Assembly: GCA_002171655.1 (NCBI GenBank)
Contig: NHEC01000004.1
Span: forward strand, 1-40,366
Direction: 5' to 3'
Origin: Planctomycetes bacterium TMED75
GTDB taxonomy: Bacteria > Planctomycetota > Phycisphaerae > Phycisphaerales > SM1A02
Length of the DNA: 40,366 nucleotides
Shown: one piece after another, positions 32,747 to 40,366 of the stretch
Layout: each line of letters begins with the position of its first letter
How positions within the stretch are numbered: the first letter of the stretch is position 1
Notes under the pieces: model-generated
Database searches by the model: none
What the model was told of the DNA's origin: nothing
What the model saw: only the letters and a program-made list of their open reading frames with translations
Translations under genes and position numbers: made by a program

Positions 32747-34444
32747 TCAGCGGCCGCAGGCGCCCCAGGCAGCGAGAATGATCGTGAGGTCGGCACCGTC
32801 CACAAACCCGTCCGAGTTCAGATCGCCCTTGCAATCACTTCCAGCACATCCCCAGTATCCAAGCAGGGTCCCAAGATCAGATCCATTGACCTGGCCATCA
32901 CCATTGCTGTCTTCGGGACAGTCGGGTGCGAGGTCGCAGTCGGGATCCGCGAGACAAGCCAATGTGAACGCGGCTTCCACGGCGGACCCGGCGTTGACCA
33001 GACCCAGCCCGGTCTCGAGATCCAGTCCCGGTGCAGCCATGTCCCGACAGGTTTCATGCAGGATTTCCACGAGCTCGTCGGGAGTCAGATCGGGAGCGAC
33101 GTCCAGCATCAGGGATGCAACCCCGGCGACCAGCGGCCCGGCGAACGAGGTCCCCGAAACCGCGGCGTACTCAGAATCGTCGTATCCGGCGGACCCGCTC
33201 ATGTCGGTGGTCAGGATCTGGGAGCCCGGACCAAAGAGGATCACCTCGGAACCGTAGTTGGAGAAGTTCGATCGATCGCCGAATCGATCGGCGGATCCAA
33301 TTCCCTCGACGGTCGGCAGGGATGCCGGATACGTCTCGTCCTCGATGCCCCAGTTGCCAGCGGCCGCGAAGTGGACGATGCCATTCAGCCGAGTGGATTC
33401 GTATGCGGAGGCGATCGACTCGGGGGCCCCGGAGTAGTAATTGCTGTTGTTGGTGACTCGAACCCCCTGGTCCGCACCCCAGTTCAGTGCGTTGACCGTC
33501 CAGCTCCACTGGGCGTTCCAGGCGCCGCTGCAGTCGAGAGTGGAGATGAAGGTGCGTACACTCAGCGTCCGCGATCCGGATGCGATGCCGAGGCTTCCCA
33601 ATCCGTTGTCGCGAATCGACGCCACGCAGCCGGCGACCGGCGTCCCGTGACGATCGCATTCATTTCCGATGGTCCCTCCCGGGACCCCGTCGATCACATC
33701 GGTCGTGAAGTCTCTCCCCTCGGGAAGCAACAGATCCGGATGAGACTCCTCCGCCCCGACGTCGATGACGAGCACGGCATGTTCCGTCCCACCGGTGGTG
33801 AACTCCCAGGCCTCGAGGGAGTTGAGATCGAACCCCGCAAGTCCGCCGGACTGGCCGGTGTTGTGGTGGTACCAGGAATCCGCGAAGAGCGGGTCGTCGG
33901 TGGAAACGGAAGCGGAGCTGCCCCGCACCATGAGATCCGCCTCGACGAACCGGATCGCCTCGTGTCCCCTGATCGCCTCGATCGTCTCCAGCACCTGTTC
34001 CCCGGTCCCCACATCGAGTCTCAACAGGGAGAGTCCGGGGAGATTGCGGTAGTCGTGCAGTACGTGCTCGAACTTGATACACGACAGGGAGTCACGCCGT
34101 TGGTCCGCTCGGCATCCCTCCCGCCACCGAATGAAGACCTGAGGGGTCAACCAAGCCGGCTCGCCGGTCGGAGAAACAAGTTCCTGCGAATCGAAGAGCA
34201 CTTCGTCGACCGGTTGCGCGACGGGATCCCGATAGGACCACCCCGGCGGCATTGCACCGGCCTGCTGAAGATTCGCGGTGCGGATCACTCGTCGATCACC
34301 GAATCGGAATCCCCGAGGCAGCGCTTCAGCCGCGGTCGGATCAGATCCGGAACCGACCACGATGGAGTGCATACTTTGGGTTCCCGAGTCGGTCGAAACG
34401 CCAGCCGACAGCGTGTACAGCATGGTCAGAAAAATGGCCTGCAT
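32747..34444 (-). CDS. Secreted subtilisin-like serine protease (S8) with dockerin-like tail
   Basis: The 565 residues start with a short signal peptide (MQAIFLTMLYTLSAGVSTDS). A propeptide-like region follows (about 30-180), then the S8 catalytic domain: Asp in AVLVIDVGAEESHPDL, His in CDRHGTPVAGC, oxyanion Asn in FAAAGNWG, and Ser in VSGTSFAGPLVAG. It would digest proteins outside the cell or in the periplasm. Two dockerin-like units end it (DSNGDGQVNGSDLGTLLGYW and DLNSDGFVDGADLTIILAAW), each with calcium-loop Asp/Asn residues. The His motif reads HGTPVAG instead of the usual HGTHVAG. ATG 34444 has AAGGAG 9 nt upstream. Confidence 0.92.
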   Translation of the reverse strand: MQAIFLTMLYTLSAGVSTDSGTQSMHSIVVGSGSDPTAAEALPRGFRFGDRRVIRTANLQQAGAMPPGWSYRDPVAQPVDEVLFDSQELVSPTGEPAWLTPQVFIRWREGCRADQRRDSLSCIKFEHVLHDYRNLPGLSLLRLDVGTGEQVLETIEAIRGHEAIRFVEADLMVRGSSASVSTDDPLFADSWYHHNTGQSGGLAGFDLNSLEAWEFTTGGTEHAVLVIDVGAEESHPDLLLPEGRDFTTDVIDGVPGGTIGNECDRHGTPVAGCVASIRDNGLGSLGIASGSRTLSVRTFISTLDCSGAWNAQWSWTVNALNWGADQGVRVTNNSNYYSGAPESIASAYESTRLNGIVHFAAAGNWGIEDETYPASLPTVEGIGSADRFGDRSNFSNYGSEVILFGPGSQILTTDMSGSAGYDDSEYAAVSGTSFAGPLVAGVASLMLDVAPDLTPDELVEILHETCRDMAAPGLDLETGLGLVNAGSAVEAAFTLACLADPDCDLAPDCPEDSNGDGQVNGSDLGTLLGYWGCAGSDCKGDLNSDGFVDGADLTIILAAWGACGR

Positions 34445-34622
34445 TTGCCGGCGCTCCTTGTGAAAGTAGAGAACGACATCATGAAGCTGATACAGCCGAT
34501 GGTACCATCAGAACAACTTTTCACGGACATCAATGCGGAACACTGCACGAAATTCGAGGCCGCCGGCAAACACGTACCAAATCAGAAAGACGAGGAGCAG
34601 TGAACAAGAAATCCAGAGTCCG

Positions 34623-34952
34623 TCAGTGAGCTGGCGCCTTGGAAAAGAGATTGATGACCACGACCCCGGCGATGATGAGCGCCATTCCAACCAGGGCCCC
34701 GCGATCGGGGACTTCCTTGTAGAACACCGCGCCGCTCACCGCGATCAGGACGATCCCCACTCCAGACCAGATCGCATAGGTGACGCCCAGTGGAATCTTG
34801 TCCAGACACAACGTCAGCAGGTAGAAAGACAGCACGTAGCCGATGACCACGAGCACCGTCGGCCCGGGGCGCGTGAACGAATCAGACGCCTTAAGTGCAC
34901 TGGTCGCGATGACTTCCGTGAGAATGGCAAGGCCGAGAAAGACGATATGCAT
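34623..34952 (-). CDS. SMR-family small multidrug/guanidinium transporter
   Basis: The 109-residue protein has four membrane helices and the conserved Glu of the SMR family (AILTEVIATSALKAS). The third helix has the usual pattern YAIWSGVGIVLIAVSGAVFY, followed by a last helix (VGMALIIAGVVVINLF). It would export cationic compounds (EmrE/QacE type) or guanidinium (Gdx type) by proton exchange as an antiparallel dimer; the sequence alone does not decide. A GGAGG site lies 6 nt before ATG 34952, and a hairpin sits just ahead of it. Confidence 0.9.
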   Translation of the reverse strand: MHIVFLGLAILTEVIATSALKASDSFTRPGPTVLVVIGYVLSFYLLTLCLDKIPLGVTYAIWSGVGIVLIAVSGAVFYKEVPDRGALVGMALIIAGVVVINLFSKAPAH

Positions 34953-34963
34953 GAGGAGCCTCC

Positions 34964-34980
34964 CTCCTGGTTTTCAGGAG
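34964..34980 (-). promoter_or_regulatory. Hairpin in the 5' leader of the SMR gene
   Basis: CTCCTG and CAGGAG form a perfect 6-bp stem around a 5-nt loop, directly followed by the GGGAGG ribosome site. The upstream strand (CTCCT) could also pair with the ribosome site, so it may modulate translation. It lacks the paired ACGR loops of the guanidine-II riboswitch. Confidence 0.45.
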
Positions 34981-35044
34981 AACGCATCCTAGTCATGATG
35001 TTCGACGCCATGGCGATGGGCAACGAAGCAGGGGTTTCGATCGA

Positions 35045-37153
35045 TCATTGACAGGAACAGACCTCTTCGCCGCTGGAACACCCCCAACGGGTGGAACAGG
35101 CACCCCAGTCCCCGAGCAGGGTCGAAAGATCCGCACCATTGACGAATCCATCTCCAGTGATGTCCGCGAGTGGCTTCGTGGTGTTCCAGGCACTGAGCAA
35201 GATCGAGATGTCCGCACCATCGACGAAGCCATCAGCATTCAGGTCACCGGGACAATCCGATTCGACACAGGGATCATCCAGGGGTGCGCAATCGCTGCAC
35301 GAATCCTCGATGCAGTTCGCGTCTAGAGTGCTGGAACCGTCTGTCTGAGTGGCGGTGTTCCCGCAGATTCTCGACTCGCTGAGGGTGTACGCACCCCCCC
35401 CAAACGGGCTGGGATCGAAGGCGATACCCCCGCCGAAACCAGCAGTGCACCCCGTCACATTGCACCGGATGATGCTGCCCTGGTTCGCGCAGAACATCCC
35501 ACCACCCCGATCTGAGGCGGAATTGCAGGAAAAATCACATCCAAAGAACGCCTTGGCTCCACTCCCCTGTTCCGAAGTAAAGACTCCACCACCAAAGCCC
35601 TTGGCATTCTGGGACAGCGTCGTATCAACAACGTTTCCACTGAACGAGCTGCAGCTGACCGTTGCCTCACCCTCCAAATACAACCCACCGCCGCCAAAGT
35701 TACCGAATACGCCACTTTCCGAAGGAATCGTCACCAGATTCGACTCGAACGCACACGACTCGACGAGGGTGGATTGACCCGAACAGAACGCCCCACCACC
35801 ACTGCCGTTATTGGCACTGTTCTCCGCGAACTGACACCCACGGATCTCGGAGTTGGTTCCAGAGCTGTAGACACCACCCCCCTCCCTTGCCGCGGAGTTG
35901 GAAGTGAACTCGCAGTCCTCCAGCTCGAGCAGCGTGATGATGGTGTTGTAGAGACCACCCCCTCGCTGACCAGCGGAATTTCCGGTGAACCTGCATCGAG
36001 TGAGCGATATGGCGAACTCGAATCCTTCACTCGTGCACCCTTCCTGTTGCCAGTTGTGCCCCGCGCCACCACCAGAATCACTTGCTTCGTTGTCAGTGAA
36101 ATCACAGTCGACATACGTCACGTCGCTGTCCTTGTTGGCAAAGGAACCCCCTCCACTCCCTCCGGCGGTGTTGCCGTCGAACACGCATCCGGTGTAGCTG
36201 ATTATCGCGGCCCCGGACCAGCTCCCGCCACCGTCCACCGACGCTTTGTTGTTCCGAAACGTGCAGTTCTCAAGTGATGGGTAGATGAATCTGGAGCAGA
36301 AGTTCGAGGACTCCGACTGAGCGTAGAATCCAGCCCCACGACCAGATTCGTTTTCAAGGAACATGCAGTTCCTGAACACCGGATTGATCTCATTTCCGAC
36401 GTTGTACACGGCGCCCCCTTCACCATTCGATGCGCGGTTTGATTCAAAGGTACAACTCTCCAGAGTTGGAGCACCGCGCCGGTTAAACAGGGCACCACCA
36501 GATTGGGAATCGGCCACCGAGTTGTCACGGAACACACATGATTCCAGAACCGGACTGGCTTCGAAGCAGTGCACCGCGCCACCACCACGAGCTCCGGTGC
36601 CACCTCCCGAGGAGGTATTTTGCACGAACCGGCAATTTTTCACGGTCGGACTGGTTCCACTGCAGTACATCCCACCACCTTGGCCTTGGGACGTCGATCC
36701 GGACGCGCTTCCATTCCGGATCTCCAGGTTTTCAAACACCGTTCCTGGACCTTCGCCGGATATACACAGAATCAACTGGGTCCGACCTTGACCGTCGAGA
36801 ACCGTCGCAGGTGATCCGTCAGGATGAACCGCACCACGAATGGTGATCGCCTTGCCATCGGTGGTGAGCGGGGATGTGATCACGTACTCACCGGCCTCGA
36901 TGCAGATGACGTCTCCGTTCGTGGCAGATCCGATCGCCGACTGGATGTCGAAGAAGTCACAGCACGTGGCACGGTCATCGTCGCCATCCGGGCACGCACA
37001 CGTCACCGGACTCCAGTCGGAGAGCGGGCCCTCAGCATCGGGGTGGCACACCCTGAGGGTGTCCGCGGAAGCGAGGGCTGAGCAGCCAACCAACGCAGAC
37101 ACTGCAACGACGAAGGACACGCCACGGTCGGCCGAATCTCTATTTCTGAACAT
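35045..37153 (-). CDS. Right-handed beta-helix secreted protein with dockerin-like repeats
   Basis: This 702-residue protein begins MFRNRDSADRGVSFVVAVSA with a signal peptide ending near ALASA. FDIQSAIGSATNGDVICIEA opens the beta-helix, followed by many C-x-F-x-N/GN...GGG-x-Y turns (for example CSFSGNVVD and GGGLYNTI). Two dockerin-like units follow (DLNADGFVDGADISILLSAW and DGFVNGADLSTLLGDW). An unusual Cys-rich tail ends it (CSTRWGCSS...CSC). It resembles the protein at 6716-8635 in design and in its 5' leader (TTCCGGGAATACAT), which suggests duplication and divergence. The start at 37153 is preferred over a longer frame opening at 37204 because it begins the signal peptide. The role is probably adhesion or extracellular structure. 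Confidence 0.85.
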   Translation of the reverse strand: MFRNRDSADRGVSFVVAVSALVGCSALASADTLRVCHPDAEGPLSDWSPVTCACPDGDDDRATCCDFFDIQSAIGSATNGDVICIEAGEYVITSPLTTDGKAITIRGAVHPDGSPATVLDGQGRTQLILCISGEGPGTVFENLEIRNGSASGSTSQGQGGGMYCSGTSPTVKNCRFVQNTSSGGGTGARGGGAVHCFEASPVLESCVFRDNSVADSQSGGALFNRRGAPTLESCTFESNRASNGEGGAVYNVGNEINPVFRNCMFLENESGRGAGFYAQSESSNFCSRFIYPSLENCTFRNNKASVDGGGSWSGAAIISYTGCVFDGNTAGGSGGGSFANKDSDVTYVDCDFTDNEASDSGGGAGHNWQQEGCTSEGFEFAISLTRCRFTGNSAGQRGGGLYNTIITLLELEDCEFTSNSAAREGGGVYSSGTNSEIRGCQFAENSANNGSGGGAFCSGQSTLVESCAFESNLVTIPSESGVFGNFGGGGLYLEGEATVSCSSFSGNVVDTTLSQNAKGFGGGVFTSEQGSGAKAFFGCDFSCNSASDRGGGMFCANQGSIIRCNVTGCTAGFGGGIAFDPSPFGGGAYTLSESRICGNTATQTDGSSTLDANCIEDSCSDCAPLDDPCVESDCPGDLNADGFVDGADISILLSAWNTTKPLADITGDGFVNGADLSTLLGDWGACSTRWGCSSGEEVCSCQ

Positions 37154-37154
37154 G

Positions 37155-37168
37155 ATGTATTCCCGGAA
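37155..37168 (-). promoter_or_regulatory. Shared 5' leader TTCCGGGAATACAT (second copy)
   Basis: Identical over 14 nt to the leader of the beta-helix gene at 8635 and placed one base from the ATG at 37153. GGGAA may be the ribosome site. Confidence 0.6.
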
Positions 37169-37340
37169 AAACAAGCGCAGAGGTTTCCGCACGGCGTGCA
37201 GCAACCGCTTTCATTTCAGACTAAAGGACCATGGGCGGTAGAAAAGCAAATACTGCTTCTTTTGCTCAGTTTTCCGGGACGAACCGAAACCAGGTGGAGC
37301 AGATGCCAGAGCAGAAGCCTCAAAAAGGGAGATGAGATCA

Positions 37341-37370
37341 AATCAGACCAGATCAGACCGAATCAGACCT
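37341..37370. repeat. Three tandem 10-bp repeats, (A/G)ATCAGACCN
   Basis: AATCAGACCA, GATCAGACCG and AATCAGACCT follow without gaps; weaker GAT units flank them (37331-37340 and 37371-37380). They lie in the 544-bp gap between the divergent genes at 37153 and 37698, where a regulator could control both. The rest of the gap (37169-37340 and 37371-37697) has no supported gene. Confidence 0.7.
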
Positions 37371-37697
37371 GATCCAGGCAGCTCGGTGCAGCAACGATTC
37401 AGGCCCGAAGGAGTTCACGGCAGCGGGCACCAATCGCACGGAAGCCGGGTGGGGGGAATACTGGATGAGATTGCAGGGCTGGCGCAGATTCTTGGACCCA
37501 AATGACACTCGTGCCTGGTACGGACAGTAAAAAACAAGTTCAATCGACTGCTTGAACATTTCATTCTGAATCACGCGTCGATACATTCAAAGAGAACGAA
37601 CAAGCGCATTTCACGCGCCGTGCCTTTGCTCCCAGTGATTGCCAGGAACTCAACCTGAACCGAGAACCAAACCGAACCTCGAGAAAGATGACACGGT

Positions 37698-39518
37698 ATG
37701 AAGGACCATTCACACAGGATTTGGAAAACTGTACTTGCACGGCCGACCAGCCTGCTGGCACCCCTCGTACTCTCGGTTGCAAGCCAACCCCTGCATGGAC
37801 AGGACTCGCCATGCGACAGTACCGGCGACCATACGCCCTGGATCTTTCCCGATGGTCGCGAACTCACGGTGGCTACCACTGAAGTGGTGTGGGCCGGTCA
37901 TTTCTGGAACGGGTTCATTGCACTCAACTGGCCGCAGTCCTACGAGATCGGGGCGCAACCCGGTGAACCCGACCCCAGTACCAGCATCTGCGACCCCGTG
38001 GTGCAACAGCCCGTGTTTCTCCAGTGGGCGCAGAAGTCTCAGCTGCTCCCGTCGGACCTCACCGATCCAGACTTCCAGTACCCGGCGTGGGATGAACTCG
38101 GTGACCCGGAGTTTGCCTTGGAATACAAGGGCCTTCCATTGATAGGATCCGTGGGCAAGGCGGACACTGCCGCGCTTGCCGGTGAGTTTCAGGAAGCCTT
38201 CAGCCAGCGCCCTCTCTACGATCAGAACGGCAACTTCGTACTGTTCCAGATCTTTGCGAACAAGTCAGAACTGGAGTACATGGCCCAGACCGGCTACTAC
38301 GACTCCGAAGCCCAGTACCAGGCGTTCGCCAGCACGACCCCCACCTTTCAGTTCATGCCCGCGACCGGGGACCCGAGTGAATTCGATCCCCCCGTCTTTC
38401 TCGAGGACTGGGCGCGACAGGGCGCGATCGAGCTCAAGACCTCGTGGAAGCAGCTGACCGAAGAGGAGATCCTGAGCAACCGCTTCCTCATGCAGGATGT
38501 CTACTTCGGAGAGAACCGAGAAGACGCGGCAGAACCCTGCGGCCCGGTCACCGTCGGCCTGGTGGGGATGCACATCCTGCAGCTCACGGAGAACACCCGC
38601 GAGACGTGGGCCTGGGCGACCTTCCAGCAGGTGGACAATCTGGAAGCGGGACCAGACCATCCCACCGGGGCCGCTTCGTTCAATCCCGGTCCGGACGGCA
38701 GTTGCCCACCCCCTTATGTCAAGGGCTACACCTGCGACACGCCGCGTGCCGAGTGCGTGGATCCTGATCCCTTAGGCACTGAATGCCCTCCGGCCGCACC
38801 CACCCTTGATTCTCCACTGGTGTGCGACACCTACCCGGATCGAGTGGTCAACGTGTCTCAGATCCCCGAGATGGCACCCGCCTCCTACATCACGCTGCTG
38901 AACGAGGAGTATCAGTCGCAACTCCCTGCACCGTGGCGCTACTACGAGCTGGTGGGCACCCTCCAACCGGAAAACGACGGCCCCTGCTGTGTCGCACCCA
39001 ACAACGTCCCGGTCAATACGTGCTTCATGACGAACATCACGATGGAGACCTACACCCAGTATCGAGGGGATTTCGCCAAGGTGGGCTGCAATGCCTCAAC
39101 GCAGATAAAAGGCATGAGCTGCGTGGACTGCCATGCGACGGCAGGCCCCCAGGGCGGTCCGACGACCGAGTACCCAACGCTCGGTGGCTCAACGAAACCG
39201 TATCCAGAACCTCCTTACCAGATGTTTAGTTTCATGTTCTCCAATGCCAGTTCGTCATGCCCGGCCGACCTGAACCACGATCAGATCGTCGATGGCACTG
39301 ACCTGGCGATCTTGCTTGGCGCCTGGGGTTCTTCCGACCGGCACATCAAACTCGACGACGACATCGTGGTGGATGCCACCGACCTGTCGATCCTTCTGGC
39401 CAACTGGGGTGGATGCCCCACTCCCGCGGGATCCGGCCGAACGGGCAACATCGAGGACGACCCACTCGGGCCAAACGGAGCAGCCTTCGCAACATTCATG
39501 CAGCGGGTGAGTCGCTGA
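37698..39518 (+). CDS. Secreted cytochrome-c-like protein with one CxxCH and internal dockerin-like repeats
   Basis: The 606 residues begin with a long signal peptide (about 1-36, RPTSLLAPLVLSVASQPLHG). The bulk, about 400 residues, has no family I recognise. It is rich in Trp, Pro and acidic residues and has several Cys. A single c-type haem site follows (KGMSCVDCHATAGPQGG, CVDCH), then ADLNHDQIVDGTDLAILLGA and DDDIVVDATDLSILLANW, two dockerin-like units. Unlike its neighbours, the repeats are not terminal: about 36 more residues follow. It may be an extracellular redox protein or an oxidase with an attached haem domain. The start has only a weak ribosome site. Confidence 0.7.
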   Translation: MKDHSHRIWKTVLARPTSLLAPLVLSVASQPLHGQDSPCDSTGDHTPWIFPDGRELTVATTEVVWAGHFWNGFIALNWPQSYEIGAQPGEPDPSTSICDPVVQQPVFLQWAQKSQLLPSDLTDPDFQYPAWDELGDPEFALEYKGLPLIGSVGKADTAALAGEFQEAFSQRPLYDQNGNFVLFQIFANKSELEYMAQTGYYDSEAQYQAFASTTPTFQFMPATGDPSEFDPPVFLEDWARQGAIELKTSWKQLTEEEILSNRFLMQDVYFGENREDAAEPCGPVTVGLVGMHILQLTENTRETWAWATFQQVDNLEAGPDHPTGAASFNPGPDGSCPPPYVKGYTCDTPRAECVDPDPLGTECPPAAPTLDSPLVCDTYPDRVVNVSQIPEMAPASYITLLNEEYQSQLPAPWRYYELVGTLQPENDGPCCVAPNNVPVNTCFMTNITMETYTQYRGDFAKVGCNASTQIKGMSCVDCHATAGPQGGPTTEYPTLGGSTKPYPEPPYQMFSFMFSNASSSCPADLNHDQIVDGTDLAILLGAWGSSDRHIKLDDDIVVDATDLSILLANWGGCPTPAGSGRTGNIEDDPLGPNGAAFATFMQRVSR

Positions 39519-39703
39519 GTGGACGACCTCGAAGGGATTCGGCTTCACCGCACCGCTCACCAGTCCCGCGAAAAGCTGGAGATAATGCTTGATGAGATCC
39601 CTGCGCAGGCGTAGGTTCGAACGACCATGCCCCCGATGGTCTCCGCCAGGATCGGCCATGCCCTCGGCCACATCCGCAGCCTCCACTCGACAGGTCGACG
39701 ACG

Positions 39704-40366
39704 ATGTCATGCAAACTTGAATACCTTGGCACACTCCTGACACTCCTCGCAGTCGCGGCAGTCGATGCGGACACGATCGAGGTCTGCGCCTCCTGCAAAG
39801 TGACCAGCATCCGGAGTGCGATCGACGCTGCCGACGACGGCGACATCATCCAGCTGCACGACGAGGTCTATGCGGAGTCCGATCGGATCGACACTCGCAA
39901 CAAGGCGATCACCATCCGCGGGGCGATCGATGCCGACGGCGCTCCCCGCTCGAGGATCGACGGCTCCGGAAACCGCGGGGTGTTCAGGATCACCCGGGGC
40001 GAGGGGCCGGACACCCGCCTCGAGAATCTGATCATCCAGAACGGAGACCGCGACGAAGGTGGCGGTGTCGAGATCGACGGGGACAGCGACCCGACCTTCG
40101 TGAACTGCATCTTTCAGGACAATCAGGGCAAGAAGGGTGCCGGCGTCTACATCAACTCCGCCAGCGCCACCTTTCAGCTCTGCGTGTTTCGACGCAACGA
40201 CGCCGAGGACGAAGGCGGCGCCCTCCACCTCAACTCCGCTGAAGCCGGGGTCCTCCTCGAGGACTGTCAGGTCACCGAAAACGACGCGAAGCTCGGCGCC
40301 GGACTCTGGTGCAACTCCGCCGACGTGCAGCTCACTCGATGCACGGTGACGAAGAACGATGCCGAC
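39704..40366 (+). CDS. Right-handed beta-helix secreted protein, 5' part only
   Basis: The frame from ATG 39704 stays open to the window end (221 codons). MSCKLEYLGTLLTLLAVAAV is a signal peptide, followed by SIRSAIDAADDGDIIQLHDE, which marks the beginning of the helix. Turns of the type FVNCIFQDNQGKKGAGVYIN and LEDCQVTENDAKLGAGLWCN follow. It is the third such protein in the window; its end and any dockerin-like tail lie outside. The start is supported by the signal peptide; the ribosome site is weak (AGGT about 11 nt upstream). Confidence 0.75.
   Translation, partial: MSCKLEYLGTLLTLLAVAAVDADTIEVCASCKVTSIRSAIDAADDGDIIQLHDEVYAESDRIDTRNKAITIRGAIDADGAPRSRIDGSGNRGVFRITRGEGPDTRLENLIIQNGDRDEGGGVEIDGDSDPTFVNCIFQDNQGKKGAGVYINSASATFQLCVFRRNDAEDEGGALHLNSAEAGVLLEDCQVTENDAKLGAGLWCNSADVQLTRCTVTKNDAD

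Noticed and set aside
33056-34603. 515-codon plus frame opposite the subtilase
   Set aside because: An antisense shadow caused by biased third positions; the minus strand has all S8 motifs.
34953-35044. Guanidine-II riboswitch before the SMR gene
   Set aside because: Only one hairpin is seen and its loop is not ACGR.

Overview
The window looks like a chromosomal segment of a Gram-negative planctomycete, most likely a Phycisphaerae-type bacterium. The evidence is indirect. Several secreted proteins end in paired EF-hand/dockerin-like repeats (GDLNxDG...GADLxxLLxxWG). One protein carries a CPxCGYxLxGLP...CPECG zinc ribbon, one ends in a PEP-CTERM-like tail, and long right-handed beta-helix proteins of the GGGxY type are present. 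No rRNA, tRNA, CRISPR array or intact transposase was recognised.

Layout. (1) 1-4.3 kb: the end of a truncated SGNH-like gene, then a minus-strand operon of two GT-B glycosyltransferases flanking a phosphatase-fold protein with altered metal ligands, probably for surface polysaccharide. A perfect 22-bp palindrome lies just upstream of this operon. (2) 4.7-8.7 kb: a small winged-helix protein, a secreted PEP-CTERM-like protein, a possible MBOAT 5' fossil and a beta-helix/dockerin protein. (3) 9.0-28.4 kb: a lanthipeptide locus of the NHLP/NHLM kind. It holds one intact precursor with a nitrile-hydratase-like leader and a GG-ended leader (9435-9749), decayed precursor copies, a membrane protein, a sulfotransferase-like gene and a JmjC oxygenase-like gene. 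A six-gene minus-strand operon with overlapping ends follows (26467 to 13955): HlyD adaptor, C39-peptidase ABC transporter, NHLM ABC transporter, TolC-like lipoprotein, HExxH protein and LanM synthetase. A multi-pass membrane protein at 27117 lies divergent to the operon. (4) 28.7-40.4 kb: mainly secreted proteins with dockerin-like tails (PHB-depolymerase-like esterase, small secreted protein, subtilase, beta-helix protein, one-haem cytochrome-like protein), plus a zinc-ribbon membrane protein, an SMR transporter and a beta-helix gene that runs off the end.

How the parts fit. LanM would dehydrate and cyclise a 23-residue core rich in Ser/Thr and holding three Cys. The C39 domain would cut after the double glycine. 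The two ABC proteins, HlyD and the TolC-like protein would make a trans-envelope exporter. The HExxH, JmjC and sulfotransferase-like proteins are candidate tailoring or maturation factors by position only. The most unusual points are the CCG-type zinc site in LanM, complementary loss of ATPase motifs in the two ABC proteins, a graveyard of three decayed precursor copies (one about 9 kb away at the window start), and a fossil copy of the 5' end of the 27117 gene joined to a decayed precursor.
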